A stretch of DNA of 64,000 nucleotides from Pseudomonadota bacterium (GTDB lineage: Bacteria > Pseudomonadota > Gammaproteobacteria > Xanthomonadales > Xanthomonadaceae), in NCBI GenBank assembly GCA_018241125.1, contig JAFEEL010000009.1:62001-126000 (forward strand), read 5' to 3'. Positions 27,399-37,234 of the stretch are shown here, in pieces; within the stretch, counting starts at the first letter, position 1; every line of letters starts with the position of its first letter. Both the position numbers and the translations under genes were made by a program. Under the pieces are notes generated by a model, which worked only from the letters and a program-made list of their open reading frames with translations, did not search any database and was not told the DNA's origin.

Positions 27399-29299
27399 GT
27401 CAGGACATCGTGCTGGATGGGCGATCGCTCAGCCGCGCCGGGCTGGTGGCGATCGCCCGCGGCAGCCGCGTGCAGCTGGACGCCGCGCAGTTGCAGGCGG
27501 TGGAGCAGGCAGCGGAGTTTCTCTCCGAGCAAGTGCGCAAGCAGGAGCCGATCTACGGCGTCACCACCGGTTTTGGCAGCAATGCCGACCGCTTGCTCGG
27601 GGCGCACCGCGTGCGTGCCAAGGCCGGCGACGAAGTGGCGGTGCAGGAAGTGGACCTGCTGGAAGAACTGCAACGCAACCTGATCGTCACCCACGCGGTG
27701 TGCGTGGGCGAACCGTTGCCGGCGCAAGTGGTGCGCGCGATGCTGGCGATCCGCATCAACACGCTGATGCGCGGCCATTCCGGCATCCGCGTGCAAACCC
27801 TGCAGGCGCTGGCAGCGCTGCTCAATGCCGACGTGGTGCCGGTGGTGCCCAAGCTCGGCTCGGTCGGCGCCAGCGGCGATCTGGCGCCACTGTCGCACCT
27901 GGCGATCGTGCTGCTCGGCGGCGGCGAAGCGTTCTATCGCGGGCAGCGGCTGCCGGGCGGTGAAGCGCTCGAAAGCGCAGGCTTGGAGCGCGTGCGGCTG
28001 TCGCACAAGGAAGGACTGGCGTTGAACAACGGCACCGCGCAGATGCTGGCCTGCGGCGTGCTCGCGGTCGATCGGCTCGAACGTCTGCTCGATACTGCCG
28101 ACCTCGCCGCGGCGATGACCATCGACGCATTCGCGGGCCGCACCGGGGCGTTTGCCGAAGCGGTGCACGCGCTGCGCCCGCATCCCGGGCAGGTGCAGTC
28201 GGCCGCGAACCTTCGCCGCATGCTGGAGGGTTCGACGCTGGCCGACATTCCATATCACCTCGTGCCGCGCTTTGCGCCGTGGCAGGCGACGAGCTGGAGG
28301 ACGACGCAACAGCAGGCGCTGCGCTTCGACATCCGCTGGGACTGGGTGCCGCTGGAGCAGCGCCACGGTCGCGAGAAGTTCTACACGCGCTTTCGCCCGT
28401 TCCGCGGCGGCAAGAAGCACCAGCCACAGGACAGCTATTCGCTGCGCTGCGCGCCGCAGGTGCATGGCGCGGTGCGCGACGCGGTGGCACAAGCCGCGCG
28501 CGTGCTGGAGATCGAACTCAACGCGGTCACCGACAACCCGTTGGTGTTCCCGCACATGCTCGGCGCCAAGCACGTCGAGGAACAGGTGATTTCCGCCGGT
28601 CATTTCCACGGCATGCCGCTGGCGCTGGCGATGAGCTACGTCAAGGCCGCCATCCCGGTGCTGGCGTCGATCTCCGAGCGCCGGCTCAACAAGCTGGTCG
28701 ATCCGGCGACCAACGACGGCCTGCCGGCATTCCTGATCGGCAACGAGGATTCCACCGAGTCGGGTTTCATGATCGTGCAGTACACCGCTGCGGCGATCGT
28801 CAACGATCTGGCCAGCCGCGCACACCCGGCGTCGGTGTATTCCATCCCCACCAGCGCCAATGCCGAAGATCACGTGTCGATGGGCGCCAACGAGGCACGC
28901 CACGTGCTCGACATGTGCGCCGATCTGGGCAAGGTGCTGGGGCTGGAGCTGCTGGTGGCCGCGCAGGCGCTCGACCTGCGCCGCGACATGATCCACGCCG
29001 CGAAGGAGTTGGCCGCCAACGGCGACGCCCTCGGGCTGGAGCGCAAGATCGGCGGCCCGTCGCTGGACGACCCGGACGCGGTGGAAGCGTTCCAGCGGGA
29101 AGTCGAGGGCCTGCGCGCGGAGCTGGCCGCCGCGCCACCGTTCGCGCCCGGGCGTGCGGTGGAAGCTGCACGCAGCGAACTGCGTCGGCACATCGGCGGC
29201 ATGGCGCGCGACCGTGCGCTCGACGGCGACGTGGCGATGGCGATCCAGTTGGTCGAGGACGACCGCTTGCTGGAAGCGGCGCGGGCGGCGCTGCGTTGA
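27395..29299 (+). CDS. HutH-like aromatic amino acid ammonia-lyase with a large insertion
   Basis: The 634-residue enzyme belongs to the MIO-dependent ammonia-lyase family (histidine, phenylalanine or tyrosine to the trans-acrylate). It has the MIO-forming triad ASG (159-161, in [14 protein letters not shown]), the catalytic Tyr in [11 protein letters not shown], a His-type selectivity segment ([12 protein letters not shown]), [14 protein letters not shown] and the C-terminal [15 protein letters not shown]. It is ~120 residues longer than ordinary HutH (about 510): residues ~285-343, rich in Trp, Phe and Arg, have no counterpart, and the C-terminus is extended. By eye the HutH glutamate in ASEN is replaced by Asp (VNDL). 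No hut genes adjoin it. GTG start, GGAGG upstream, coupled to hisS. Substrate uncertain. Confidence 0.88.
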   Translation: MSQDIVLDGRSLSRAGLVAIARGSRVQLDAAQLQAVEQAAEFLSEQVRKQEPIYGVTTGFGSNADRLLGAHRVRAKAGDEVAVQEVDLLEELQRNLIVTHAVCVGEPLPAQVVRAMLAIRINTLMRGHSGIRVQTLQALAALLNADVVPVVPKLGSVGASGDLAPLSHLAIVLLGGGEAFYRGQRLPGGEALESAGLERVRLSHKEGLALNNGTAQMLACGVLAVDRLERLLDTADLAAAMTIDAFAGRTGAFAEAVHALRPHPGQVQSAANLRRMLEGSTLADIPYHLVPRFAPWQATSWRTTQQQALRFDIRWDWVPLEQRHGREKFYTRFRPFRGGKKHQPQDSYSLRCAPQVHGAVRDAVAQAARVLEIELNAVTDNPLVFPHMLGAKHVEEQVISAGHFHGMPLALAMSYVKAAIPVLASISERRLNKLVDPATNDGLPAFLIGNEDSTESGFMIVQYTAAAIVNDLASRAHPASVYSIPTSANAEDHVSMGANEARHVLDMCADLGKVLGLELLVAAQALDLRRDMIHAAKELAANGDALGLERKIGGPSLDDPDAVEAFQREVEGLRAELAAAPPFAPGRAVEAARSELRRHIGGMARDRALDGDVAMAIQLVEDDRLLEAARAALR

Positions 29300-29363
29300 G
29301 CGGCCGGCCTGCGCCTTCATCCATGCGAAAATGCCGCGCCGACTCAACTCCGATGCGATTGCA

Positions 29364-30194
29364 ATGAACCAGTCTCCCCAGCAGCTGTACCTCGACTTGC
29401 TCAAGAAGGCGCTGTCGTTCGCATTGTGGGATGAGCCGCCGGTGCCTGCCGAAGCCTTCAGCTACCGGCGCGGGCCACTGCGACGCAAGGCGTTGCGCCT
29501 GGCCAGCAAGGCGCTTGCGCGAAGTCGCTATCGCCTCGTGGAGGAACGGGGTTTCAGCCGGCAACAACGCGAAGACGGCATGATCTGGCCGGGCCAGGCC
29601 GACACCATGATCGGCCGCAAGCGGCTGGATAACCTGCACGAGTGCATCGAAACGGTGCTGCGCGATGGCGTGCCGGGCGACATCATCGAGACCGGCGTGT
29701 GGCGCGGCGGCGCGTGCATACTCGCCCGCGGCGTGCTCGCCGCGCATGGCGACACCGCGCGTCGGGTGTTCGTTGCCGACTCCTTTGAAGGACTGCCAAA
29801 GCCCGAAGCCGACAAGCATCCGGCCGACTCCGGCGACACCCATCATGTGCACAAGTTTCTCGCGGTTTCGCAGGAACAAGTCGCCGCGAACTTCGAGAAA
29901 TATGGATTGCTCGACGCGCAAGTGGTTTTTCTCAAGGGTTGGTTCAAGGACACCTTGCCGACTGCGCCGATCGACCGCCTGGCGGTGATGCGGCTGGATG
30001 GCGACATGTACAGTTCGACCATCGATGCCCTGGACAACCTCTATCCCAAGCTGTCCAGCGGCGGCTTTTGCATCATCGACGACTACGCGCTGGAAGGTTG
30101 CAAGAAGGCGGTGACCGACTACCGCGAAAAACACGGCATCGGCGACGACTTGATCACCGTCGACTGGACCGGCGCATATTGGCGCAAATCCTGA
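29364..30194 (+). CDS. TylF/MycF-family (macrocin O-methyltransferase-like) SAM methyltransferase
   Basis: The 276-residue protein matches the TylF family of metal-dependent O-methyltransferases: LDNLHECIETVLRDGVPGDIIETGVWRGGACILARGVL (motif I), RRVFVADSFEGLPKP, HHVHKFLAVSQEQVAANFEKYGLLDAQVVFLKGWFKDTLP, LAVMRLDGDMYSSTIDALDNLYPKLSSGGFCIIDDYAL, the last two carrying the conserved acidic metal ligands. In polyketide producers such enzymes methylate sugar hydroxyls; outside those clusters substrates are unknown. It follows the ammonia-lyase by 64 bases and could belong to the same transcript, ahead of the histidine operon. Confidence 0.87.
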   Translation: MNQSPQQLYLDLLKKALSFALWDEPPVPAEAFSYRRGPLRRKALRLASKALARSRYRLVEERGFSRQQREDGMIWPGQADTMIGRKRLDNLHECIETVLRDGVPGDIIETGVWRGGACILARGVLAAHGDTARRVFVADSFEGLPKPEADKHPADSGDTHHVHKFLAVSQEQVAANFEKYGLLDAQVVFLKGWFKDTLPTAPIDRLAVMRLDGDMYSSTIDALDNLYPKLSSGGFCIIDDYALEGCKKAVTDYREKHGIGDDLITVDWTGAYWRKS

Positions 30195-30253
30195 ACGCCG
30201 CCTGCGCCGCGCTTGTGCCTGCGGGTTGACGTGGGCCACGAGTGTGTGAGAAC

Positions 30254-30271
30254 GTATTAGCACGCTAATAC
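30254..30271. promoter_or_regulatory. TrpR-type operator in front of the histidine operon
   Basis: GTATTAG-CACG-CTAATAC is a perfect 7-bp inverted repeat spanning 18 bp, 25 bases before the regulator gene. Its length and outline resemble the E. coli trp operator core (GTACTAGTTAACTAGTAC): GT-A at the ends and a TAG/CTA near the centre. The adjacent gene encodes a TrpR-family protein, so autorepression of the his operon through this site is a strong inference. A poor TTGACG (30226-30231) lies upstream, but I could not assign a matching -10. Confidence 0.65.
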
Positions 30272-30295
30272 ATTGTGTGATACCACGAAGTACCC

Positions 30296-30619
30296 GTGAA
30301 AAAGCGATCCGTCCCGGTCACCCGTGCCAAGGAGAGTTCGGCGATCCGCCAGCTCTGCTTGGCGCTGTGCTGCCTCGACGATGCCGCCGACATGCGCCGG
30401 CTGCTGGAGGACCTGTGCACGCCGGCGGAACTCGAAGCGCTGGCCGATCGCTGGCGGGTGGTGCCGCTGCTGCTCGATGGCGTGCCATATCGGGAAATCC
30501 ACGAACGCACCGCGGTGAGCGTCACCACCATCGGTCGCGTCGCGCGTTGTCTGGAGCTTGGAGCGGGCGGCTATCGCCTCGCGGCCGAGAAGCTCGGCCA
30601 CCACCACGCCCATCCCTGA
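30296..30619 (+). CDS. TrpR/YerC-family repressor, likely histidine-operon regulator
   Basis: The 107-residue all-helical protein has the YerC/TrpR pattern: LCLALCCLDDAADMRRLLEDLCTPAELEALADRWRVVPLLLDGVPYREIHERTAVSVTTIGRVARCLELGAGGYR. The helix-turn-helix is at ~63-85 (PYREIHERTAVSVTTIGRV). In TrpR the ligand pocket binds tryptophan; here, as first gene of a complete his operon and next to a TrpR-like palindrome, it probably senses histidine or a his intermediate. It starts at GTG 30296 and is followed after 63 bases by hisG. Function is inferred from family and context. Confidence 0.88.
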   Translation: MKKRSVPVTRAKESSAIRQLCLALCCLDDAADMRRLLEDLCTPAELEALADRWRVVPLLLDGVPYREIHERTAVSVTTIGRVARCLELGAGGYRLAAEKLGHHHAHP

Positions 30620-30682
30620 GCGCTGGCGTACGGCGATGCGGAGCGCCGTGCCGGCGCCACCCGCATCCGCAATGGAGTAGCC

Positions 30683-31582
30683 ATGACCACGCGCGACCGC
30701 CTGCGCATCGCCATTCAGAAATCCGGGCGCCTGTCCGAGCCGGCCCGCGACCTGCTGGCGCGCGCCGGTCTGAGTTTCCGGGAGAGCCGCGATCGCCTGT
30801 TTTGCTACGGGCAATCGCTGCCGATCGACCTGCTGCTGGTGCGCGACGACGACATCCCCGGTCTGATCGCCGACGGCGTGTGCGATCTGGGCGTGGTCGG
30901 GCGCAACGTGTTGCGCGAACAGGCACTCGAACGCGCCGCCGCTGGCAAGCAGCCGGCATTCACCGAATTGCGCGAGCTGGGTTTCGGCGGCTGCCGGCTG
31001 GCCATCGCCGCGCCATCCGATGCCGGCATCGACGCGATCGGCGACCTCGCGGGCCGGCGTATCGCGACCAGTTATCCGCAGCTGCTGCGCGCATGGTTGC
31101 AGGGCCTTGGCATCAATGCGCAAATCGTGGTGCTGTCGGGCTCGGTCGAAATCGCGCCGCGGCTCGGGCAGGCCGATGCGATCTGCGACCTGGTTTCCAG
31201 CGGCGCCACGCTCGTGGCCAACCAGTTGCGCGAAATCGAAACGGTGCTGGAGACGCAAGCGGTTCTGGCCGGGCCGGTGCTGGCGTTCGGCGATGAACGC
31301 GCTGAACTGGCCGAACTGCTGCTGCGGCGCTTGCAAGGGGTGTTGACGGTGCGCGACAGCAAGTTGGTGCTGATGCAGGCGCCGCGCGACGCGTTGCCGG
31401 AGCTGTTGCGATTGCTGGGTGATGCCGATGTGCCGACGCTCACCTCCATCGAAGGTCGTAGCGAGGATGTGTCGGTGCAGACCGTGTGCCGCGGTGCGGT
31501 GACGTGGCAGCGCCTGGAAGACATGAAGAAGGCCGGCGCGCGCGGCCTGTTGGTGGTGCCGGTCGAGAGGATGCTGGCATGA
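30683..31582 (+). CDS. hisG: ATP phosphoribosyltransferase (long form)
   Basis: The 299-residue enzyme does the first, feedback-controlled step of histidine synthesis (ATP + PRPP to phosphoribosyl-ATP). Conserved parts include [59 protein letters not shown] and the PRPP loop region [17 protein letters not shown]. The C-terminal ~80 residues ([22 protein letters not shown]...[37 protein letters not shown]) form the regulatory ACT-like domain of the long HisG form, so no HisZ is needed. ATG 30683 has GGAG upstream. Its stop overlaps hisD (ATGA). Confidence 0.96.
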   Translation: MTTRDRLRIAIQKSGRLSEPARDLLARAGLSFRESRDRLFCYGQSLPIDLLLVRDDDIPGLIADGVCDLGVVGRNVLREQALERAAAGKQPAFTELRELGFGGCRLAIAAPSDAGIDAIGDLAGRRIATSYPQLLRAWLQGLGINAQIVVLSGSVEIAPRLGQADAICDLVSSGATLVANQLREIETVLETQAVLAGPVLAFGDERAELAELLLRRLQGVLTVRDSKLVLMQAPRDALPELLRLLGDADVPTLTSIEGRSEDVSVQTVCRGAVTWQRLEDMKKAGARGLLVVPVERMLA

Positions 31583-32916
31583 ACGCCCTCGCCGCCATGC
31601 CTGCACCCGATCGTTTGCCGATCCATGTCTGGAGCGAGATCGATGCGGCGGCGCAGTCGCGCTTGCTGGCACGTCCCACGCGCACACGCAGCCACGACAT
31701 TGCCCATGCAGTGGCGCAGATCATCGCGCAGGTGCGAGCGCAGGGTGACGCGGCGCTGCGCGAGTTGTCGCGTCGGTTCGATGGCGTCGAGGCGGTGGAA
31801 CTGGCGATCGGGGCGGCCGCGTTTGACGCCGCCGAGCGCGCGCTCGACCCGACCTTGCGCGCCGCGATGGGCCGCGCGCTGTCGCGTATCGAAGCCTTCC
31901 ACTTGCCGGGTGCGCCGCGACCGTACGCGGTGGACACCGCGCTGGGCGTGCGCTGCGAACGCATCGTGCGTCCGCTGGGTCGCGTCGGATTCTACATCCC
32001 AGCAGGCAGCGCGCCGCTGCCATCCACCGTGCTGATGCTCGGCGCGCCGGCACGCATCGCCGGTTGCGCGGAAGTCGTATTGTGCACGCCGCCGCGCGCC
32101 GATGGCGGCGTCGATCCGGTGGTGCTGGCGGCAGCGCGGCTGTGCGGCATCGACCGGGTGTTCGCGGTCGGCGGTGCGCAGGCGATTGCCGCGATGGCAT
32201 TCGGCACGCAGTCCATTCCGTGCTGCGACAAGCTGTTTGGCCCGGGCAACGCGTGGGTGACCGAGGCCAAGCGGCAGGTGGCGGCGATGCCCGATGGCGT
32301 GGCCATCGACATGCCGGCCGGCCCGTCCGAGGTGCTGGTGATCGCCGACGCATCGGCCAATCCGGAGTTCGTCGCCGCCGATCTGCTGGCACAGGCCGAA
32401 CACGGCCCGGATTCGCAGGTGCTGCTGGTCACCGACAGCGTGGCGTTGGCGCAGGCAGTGTCGGCCGCGACGACACGGCAACTGGCGTGCCTGCCGCGAC
32501 GGGATATCGCCGCGCAGGCGCTTGCGCACAGCACGCTGATCGTGGTCGACAATCTGCTGGCGGCGTTCGAAGTGTCCAACCGTTACGCGCCCGAGCACCT
32601 GATCGTGCACGCCGTCAACGCGCGGGAATGGCTGCCGGCGGTGCGCGCGGCCGGCTCGGTGTTCCTCGGCGCGTATTCGCCCGAATCGGTCGGCGACTAT
32701 TGCAGCGGCACCAACCACGTGCTGCCCACCGATGGCTGGGCGCGATCGTACAGCGGCGTGTCAGTGGGCAGTTTTCAGCGGGCGATCACCGTTCAGGAGC
32801 TCACGCGCGAGGGATTGCTCGGAATCGGTGCCGACGCGGTGACGATGGCCGAAGCCGAAGGCCTGCGCGCGCACGCCGACGCGGTGCGGGTTCGATTGAC
32901 CGGAGCGATGTCGTGA
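31579..32916 (+). CDS. hisD: Histidinol dehydrogenase
   Basis: The 445-residue zinc enzyme oxidises histidinol to histidine in two NAD-dependent steps. Recognisable elements are [99 protein letters not shown] and the metal/substrate region [11 protein letters not shown]...[15 protein letters not shown], with the catalytic glutamate in PEHL. The length matches the family. It is coupled to hisG by ATGA and to hisC by GTGA overlaps. Confidence 0.96.
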   Translation: MNALAAMPAPDRLPIHVWSEIDAAAQSRLLARPTRTRSHDIAHAVAQIIAQVRAQGDAALRELSRRFDGVEAVELAIGAAAFDAAERALDPTLRAAMGRALSRIEAFHLPGAPRPYAVDTALGVRCERIVRPLGRVGFYIPAGSAPLPSTVLMLGAPARIAGCAEVVLCTPPRADGGVDPVVLAAARLCGIDRVFAVGGAQAIAAMAFGTQSIPCCDKLFGPGNAWVTEAKRQVAAMPDGVAIDMPAGPSEVLVIADASANPEFVAADLLAQAEHGPDSQVLLVTDSVALAQAVSAATTRQLACLPRRDIAAQALAHSTLIVVDNLLAAFEVSNRYAPEHLIVHAVNAREWLPAVRAAGSVFLGAYSPESVGDYCSGTNHVLPTDGWARSYSGVSVGSFQRAITVQELTREGLLGIGADAVTMAEAEGLRAHADAVRVRLTGAMS

Positions 32917-33983
32917 GCGTGCTCGATCTGGCGCGTCCGGATTTGCTGGCGCTGTCCGGCTACTCCTCGGCGCGGCTGGAAGCCGGTCGTGACGGCATCC
33001 TGCTCAACGCCAACGAGTCGCCGTGGCCGCTGGATCACGCCGCGCCGCTCAATCGCTATCCGGATCCGCAGCCTGCGCGCCTGCGCGCGCGACTGGCCGA
33101 GCTGTACGGCGTGGATGCGCCGCGGCTGCTGATCGGGCGCGGTAGCGACGAAATGATCGACCTGCTGGTGCGGGCGTTTTGTCGTGCCGGGCGCGACGCG
33201 ATTGTCGTGCAGCCGCCGGCCTTCGGCATGTACGCGGTGTGCGCGGCGGTGCAGGGCGCTGCCGTGCGCAGCGTGCCGCTAGTGCGCGAGAGAGGCTTCG
33301 CGCCAGATTTCGACGCGGTGCTCGCGGCAGTGGATGCGGCGGTAAAGCTGGTGTTCGTGTGCGCACCCAACAACCCTACCGGCGGAACGCCGTCGCGTGC
33401 GGACGTGCTGGCGCTGGCCGACGCGCTGCGCGGGCGCGCATTGGTGGTGGTGGACGAAGCCTACGTCGAGTTTGCCGACGCGCCCAGTCTCGCGCCGGAA
33501 GCCGGGTCACGCGACAACCTCGTCGTCCTGCGCACGCTGTCCAAGGCACATGCGTTGGCCGGCGCGCGCATCGGCTGCCTGATCGCGGCGGCGGAAATCG
33601 TCGAGCTGCTGCGCAAGATCATGCCGCCGTATCCGTTGCCGACGCCGTGCGTGGAGGCGGCCGAAGCGGCGCTCTGCGCGAAGGCGCTGGCGCGCACGGG
33701 TGACCACATCGCAGCGACGAAGCTCGAACGCGAGCGTCTGCGCGTCGCGTTGACGACGATTCGCGGCGTTCGCGAGGTCTTTTCGTCGCAGGCGAATTTC
33801 CTGACCGTGCGTTTCGACGACGCCGGCGCGCGATATCGGCAGTTGCTGGCGCGCGGCATTGTGGTGCGCGACGTGCGTCGGTATCCGGGCTTGGAGGACG
33901 CGCTGCGCATCACCGTCGGCAGCCCGGAGCAAAACGCTGCGCTGCTGGCCGAACTGGCGCAGCGGCTGGAGATTACCGCATGA
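32913..33983 (+). CDS. hisC: Histidinol-phosphate aminotransferase
   Basis: The 356-residue fold-type I PLP enzyme converts imidazole-acetol phosphate to histidinol phosphate. It shows [50 protein letters not shown] and the PLP-lysine region [20 protein letters not shown] (lysine in SKAH). It starts at GTG 32913, whose last two bases begin the hisD stop, and its own stop overlaps hisB by four bases. Confidence 0.96.
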   Translation: MSVLDLARPDLLALSGYSSARLEAGRDGILLNANESPWPLDHAAPLNRYPDPQPARLRARLAELYGVDAPRLLIGRGSDEMIDLLVRAFCRAGRDAIVVQPPAFGMYAVCAAVQGAAVRSVPLVRERGFAPDFDAVLAAVDAAVKLVFVCAPNNPTGGTPSRADVLALADALRGRALVVVDEAYVEFADAPSLAPEAGSRDNLVVLRTLSKAHALAGARIGCLIAAAEIVELLRKIMPPYPLPTPCVEAAEAALCAKALARTGDHIAATKLERERLRVALTTIRGVREVFSSQANFLTVRFDDAGARYRQLLARGIVVRDVRRYPGLEDALRITVGSPEQNAALLAELAQRLEITA

Positions 33984-35113
33984 GCGCACGCAAGATTTTG
34001 TTCGTCGATCGCGACGGTACCCTGATCGCCGAACCACCCGACGAGCAAATCGACTCCTTCGAAAAGTTGCGCCTGATCGATGGCGCGATCCCGGCCCTGC
34101 TGCGGCTGCGCGAGGCCGGATTCGAGTTCGTGCTGGTCAGCAATCAGGATGGGCTGGGCACGGAACGCTTCCCGCAGTCTCGCTTCGACGGCCCGCACCG
34201 GCTGCTGCTGCAAATACTGGCGTCGGCCGGCATCGTGTTCGTCGAACAACTCATCGACGTGAGTTTTCCGCACGAACTCGCCATGCGCGATGGCGTGCCC
34301 ACGCGCAAGCCGGGCATCGGCATGGCCTTGCATTACCTGCGCGATCGCAGCGTCGATCTGGGTCGCAGCGCGATGGTCGGCGATCGCCAGAGTGATCTGA
34401 AGTTCGCCCGCAACCTCGGCGTGGCCGGTTTCCTGCTGGCGGAGGGCTGCGACGACTGGAACTCCATCGCCGATGCGTTGTGCAGCGGCGCGCGCAGCGC
34501 GCGCGTGGAACGCGTGACCGGCGAAACGCGGGTGCGCGTGGCGATCGACCTGGACCGCGTCGGCGAGCCGGTCATCGCCACCGGTCTCGGTTTTTTCGAC
34601 CACATGCTCGAACAACTCGGCAAGCACGGCGGGTTCGCGTTGACCGTAACCTGCGCGGGCGACCTGCACATCGACGAGCACCACACGGTGGAGGACTGCG
34701 CGCTGGCCATCGGGCAGGCGTTGCGACAGGCGCTGGGCGACAAGCGCGCGATCGCGCGCTACGGGTTCGCGCCACCGCGCAGGGTCGAGACGAACGAACA
34801 CGGGCCGTGCGCGGCGGTGGTGTTGCCGATGGACGACGCGCTGGCCGAAGCGGCACTGGACTTGTCCGGGAGGGCGTATTTCGTGTTCGACGGCGGCTTT
34901 CCACGCGCTGAAGTCGGCGGACTGGCGACCGAACTGGTGCCGCACTTTTTCCGTTCGCTGTGCGATGCCGGCGGCATCAACTTGCACCTGAAGGTGCGCG
35001 GCGACAACACCCACCACATGGTCGAGGCCTGCTTCAAGGCCGTCGCGCGGGCGCTGCGTGCGGCGATCGTTCGCGACGGCAGCGGTCTGGCGAGCACCAA
35101 GGGGAGCCTTTGA
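33980..35113 (+). CDS. hisB: Bifunctional histidinol-phosphatase / imidazoleglycerol-phosphate dehydratase
   Basis: The 377-residue fusion does two steps. Residues 1-170 are the HAD phosphatase: nucleophile loop FVDRDGTL (Asp10/Asp12), [13 protein letters not shown] and [12 protein letters not shown]. Residues ~171-377 are the dehydratase: [46 protein letters not shown] and [20 protein letters not shown], supplying the histidine/glutamate manganese ligands. The E. coli zinc loop of the phosphatase half (C-x-H...C-x-C before RKP) is replaced by [18 protein letters not shown], without cysteines. TGATG joins it to hisH. The domain order is that of gamma-proteobacterial HisB. Confidence 0.96.
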   Translation: MSARKILFVDRDGTLIAEPPDEQIDSFEKLRLIDGAIPALLRLREAGFEFVLVSNQDGLGTERFPQSRFDGPHRLLLQILASAGIVFVEQLIDVSFPHELAMRDGVPTRKPGIGMALHYLRDRSVDLGRSAMVGDRQSDLKFARNLGVAGFLLAEGCDDWNSIADALCSGARSARVERVTGETRVRVAIDLDRVGEPVIATGLGFFDHMLEQLGKHGGFALTVTCAGDLHIDEHHTVEDCALAIGQALRQALGDKRAIARYGFAPPRRVETNEHGPCAAVVLPMDDALAEAALDLSGRAYFVFDGGFPRAEVGGLATELVPHFFRSLCDAGGINLHLKVRGDNTHHMVEACFKAVARALRAAIVRDGSGLASTKGSL

Positions 35114-35706
35114 TGCGCGTGGTCCTGGTGGACGCTGGTGGCGCCAACATCGGTTCGGTGCGTTACGCCTTGCAGCGGTTGGGCGTGGACGCGCCGCTGA
35201 GCGGCGACGGCGACGCGATCCGTCGCGCCGACCGCGTGATCCTGCCGGGCGTGGGCGCGGCGGCGGCGGCGATGGAGCGCCTGCACGACCTCGATCTGGT
35301 CTCTACGCTGCAAACGCTGGATCGGCCGCTGCTGGGGATTTGCCTCGGGATGCAACTGCTGTACGAGTCCTCGGAAGAAGGCGAGGTGAAGTGCCTCGGG
35401 CGCCTGCATGGACGGGTGCGGTCGCTGCCGGCGCGGTGCGGCGTGCGGATCCCGCACATGGGCTGGAATCGCCTGCATATCGAACGGCCGTCGGCCTTGC
35501 TGGCCGGCATCGCCGACGGTGACGCGGCGTATTTCGTGCACGGCTATGCAGCGGCCGTGGATGCGGTGACAATCGCGTCCTGCGAGCACGGGGCGGCTTT
35601 CGCGGCGGCGGTTCAAGATGGCGTGATCGCCGGGGCACAGTTCCACCCGGAGCGGTCGGGTCGGGTCGGCCTGCGCTTGCTTGCGAATTTTCTGGGGCTG
35701 GAATGA
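35113..35706 (+). CDS. hisH: Imidazole glycerol phosphate synthase, glutaminase subunit
   Basis: The 197-residue class I glutamine amidotransferase supplies ammonia to HisF. The nucleophile elbow is [17 protein letters not shown] (Cys in GICLGMQ), and the His-Glu pair is in [21 protein letters not shown] is the HisH signature. The ATG overlaps the hisB stop by one base, and the end overlaps hisA by four. HisH and HisF form the synthase making IGP and AICAR. Confidence 0.96.
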   Translation: MRVVLVDAGGANIGSVRYALQRLGVDAPLSGDGDAIRRADRVILPGVGAAAAAMERLHDLDLVSTLQTLDRPLLGICLGMQLLYESSEEGEVKCLGRLHGRVRSLPARCGVRIPHMGWNRLHIERPSALLAGIADGDAAYFVHGYAAAVDAVTIASCEHGAAFAAAVQDGVIAGAQFHPERSGRVGLRLLANFLGLE

Positions 35707-36464
35707 GCGACGGATCGAACGCGCTTGAGTTCACTGTCTACCCGGCCATCGACGTACGCGGTGGCCGCGTGGTGCGCTTGCGCCAGGGCGACTATGCGCA
35801 GGAGACCCATTACGCCGACGATCCGTTCGGGGTTGTGCGGCTGTACGCGCAGGCCGGTGCGGCGTGGCTGCATCTGGTCGATCTGGATGCCGCGCGCATG
35901 GGCGGTTATCGGCTCGCCGAACTGCTGTTGCGCATCAAGGACGAGACCGGCTTGCGCGTGCAGACCGGCGGCGGAGTTCGCAGCGAGGCCGACGTCCGCA
36001 CGTTGTTGCAGACCGGCGCCGACCGCGTGATCGTCGGTTCGCTGGCAGTGCGCGAGCCGGAAACCGTGCGCCGCTGGCTGCAAGTGTTCGGCCCCGAGCG
36101 CATCGTCGTCGCCCTGGATACGCGCAAGGACGAAAAAGGCTGGTGGCGCTTGCCGACGCAGGGCTGGACGCAAACGGAAGGCGACGGCAAGGACCTTGCC
36201 GGATTGTTGGTCTTCTACGCGACCGCCGGCCTGCGCCACCTGTTGTGCACCGACATCGATCGCGACGGCACGCTCGCTGGCCCGAATGTGGATCTGTACC
36301 AACGCTTGCGGTTGCTGGCTCCGGGCGTAGCCGTGCAGGCGTCGGGTGGCGTGCGCGATCTTGCCGACGTGCGCGGTGCGCGCGCGGCCGGTTGCGCCGG
36401 CGTCGTGCTCGGCCGCGCCTTGCTGGATGGCCGCGTCGACCTGGCCGAGGCGTTGGCATGCTGA
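35703..36464 (+). CDS. hisA: ProFAR isomerase (phosphoribosylformimino-AICAR-P isomerase)
   Basis: The 253-residue beta/alpha barrel has the catalytic Asp in [19 protein letters not shown], the phosphate-binding loops [15 protein letters not shown] and [13 protein letters not shown], and the second catalytic Asp in [16 protein letters not shown]. Two short insertions (around [15 protein letters not shown]) are normal for the lineage-specific variation. It begins inside hisH (ATGA) and overlaps hisF by seven bases. Confidence 0.96.
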   Translation: MSDGSNALEFTVYPAIDVRGGRVVRLRQGDYAQETHYADDPFGVVRLYAQAGAAWLHLVDLDAARMGGYRLAELLLRIKDETGLRVQTGGGVRSEADVRTLLQTGADRVIVGSLAVREPETVRRWLQVFGPERIVVALDTRKDEKGWWRLPTQGWTQTEGDGKDLAGLLVFYATAGLRHLLCTDIDRDGTLAGPNVDLYQRLRLLAPGVAVQASGGVRDLADVRGARAAGCAGVVLGRALLDGRVDLAEALAC

Positions 36465-37234
36465 GCCGGCGCATCATTCCCTGCCTCGACGTGCGCGACG
36501 GGAAGGTCGTGAAGGGCGTGCGCTTCCGCGCTCACGTCGTCATGGGCGCGATCGAGGATCTGGCGACCCGCTATCGCGACGAAGGCGCCGACGAACTGGT
36601 GTTCTACGACATCACCGCCAGCCCGCAGGGGCGCACGGTCGATCGGGCATGGGTAGAGCGGGTGGCGCGCATCCTCGACATTCCGTTTTGCGTGGCCGGC
36701 GGCATCGGCAGCGTGGCCGATGCGCGGGCGATCCTGCACGCCGGTGCCGACAAGATTTCCATCAACTCGCCGGCGCTGCGCCGGCCCGATTTGATCGCCG
36801 AACTGGCGCAGGCGTTCGGCAGGCAATGCGTGGTGGTCGGCATCGACTCGTTGCGCGATGCCGACGGGCAATGGCGGGTGCGTCGCGACAGCGGCGACCC
36901 GGCGGCCACGCAGGCGTTGCCACTGCGCACGCTGGACTGGATCGAACAAGCGCAGCATCTGGGCGCTGGCGAGATCGTGCTCAACTGCATGGGCAGCGAC
37001 GGCGTGCGCGGCGGTTACGACATCCAGCAACTGCGCGCCGCTCGCGCCATCTGCGCGGTGCCGCTGATCGCCTCCGGCGGCGCCGGCAGCGCCGCGCATT
37101 TCGTCGATGCATTCGCGCAGGCCGATGTTGATGGCGCGCTGGCCGCCAGCGTGTTCCACGACGGCAGCCTGCGCATCGGCGAGCTCAAGCGGGTGCTGCG
37201 CCAGAGCGGGGTAGAGGTGCGCGATGGCGATTGA
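36458..37234 (+). CDS. hisF: Imidazole glycerol phosphate synthase, cyclase subunit
   Basis: The 258-residue barrel paralogous to HisA combines ammonia with PRFAR. Catalytic residues are in [20 protein letters not shown] (Asp11) and [18 protein letters not shown]; the phosphate loops are [14 protein letters not shown] and [14 protein letters not shown]. The usual DMDxDG of the family appears as NCMGSDG, a well-known variant. It starts seven bases before the hisA stop and ends 11 bases into hisIE. Confidence 0.96.
   Translation: MLSRRIIPCLDVRDGKVVKGVRFRAHVVMGAIEDLATRYRDEGADELVFYDITASPQGRTVDRAWVERVARILDIPFCVAGGIGSVADARAILHAGADKISINSPALRRPDLIAELAQAFGRQCVVVGIDSLRDADGQWRVRRDSGDPAATQALPLRTLDWIEQAQHLGAGEIVLNCMGSDGVRGGYDIQQLRAARAICAVPLIASGGAGSAAHFVDAFAQADVDGALAASVFHDGSLRIGELKRVLRQSGVEVRDGD

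Noticed and set aside
26963-29404. An 813-codon minus-strand open frame opposite hisS and the ammonia-lyase
   Set aside because: Crosses two well-supported plus-strand genes and has no protein-family features.
30226-30260. A sigma-70 promoter TTGACG/TATTAG for the his operon
   Set aside because: The spacing (23 bases) is too long for a normal promoter, so only the palindrome is reported.
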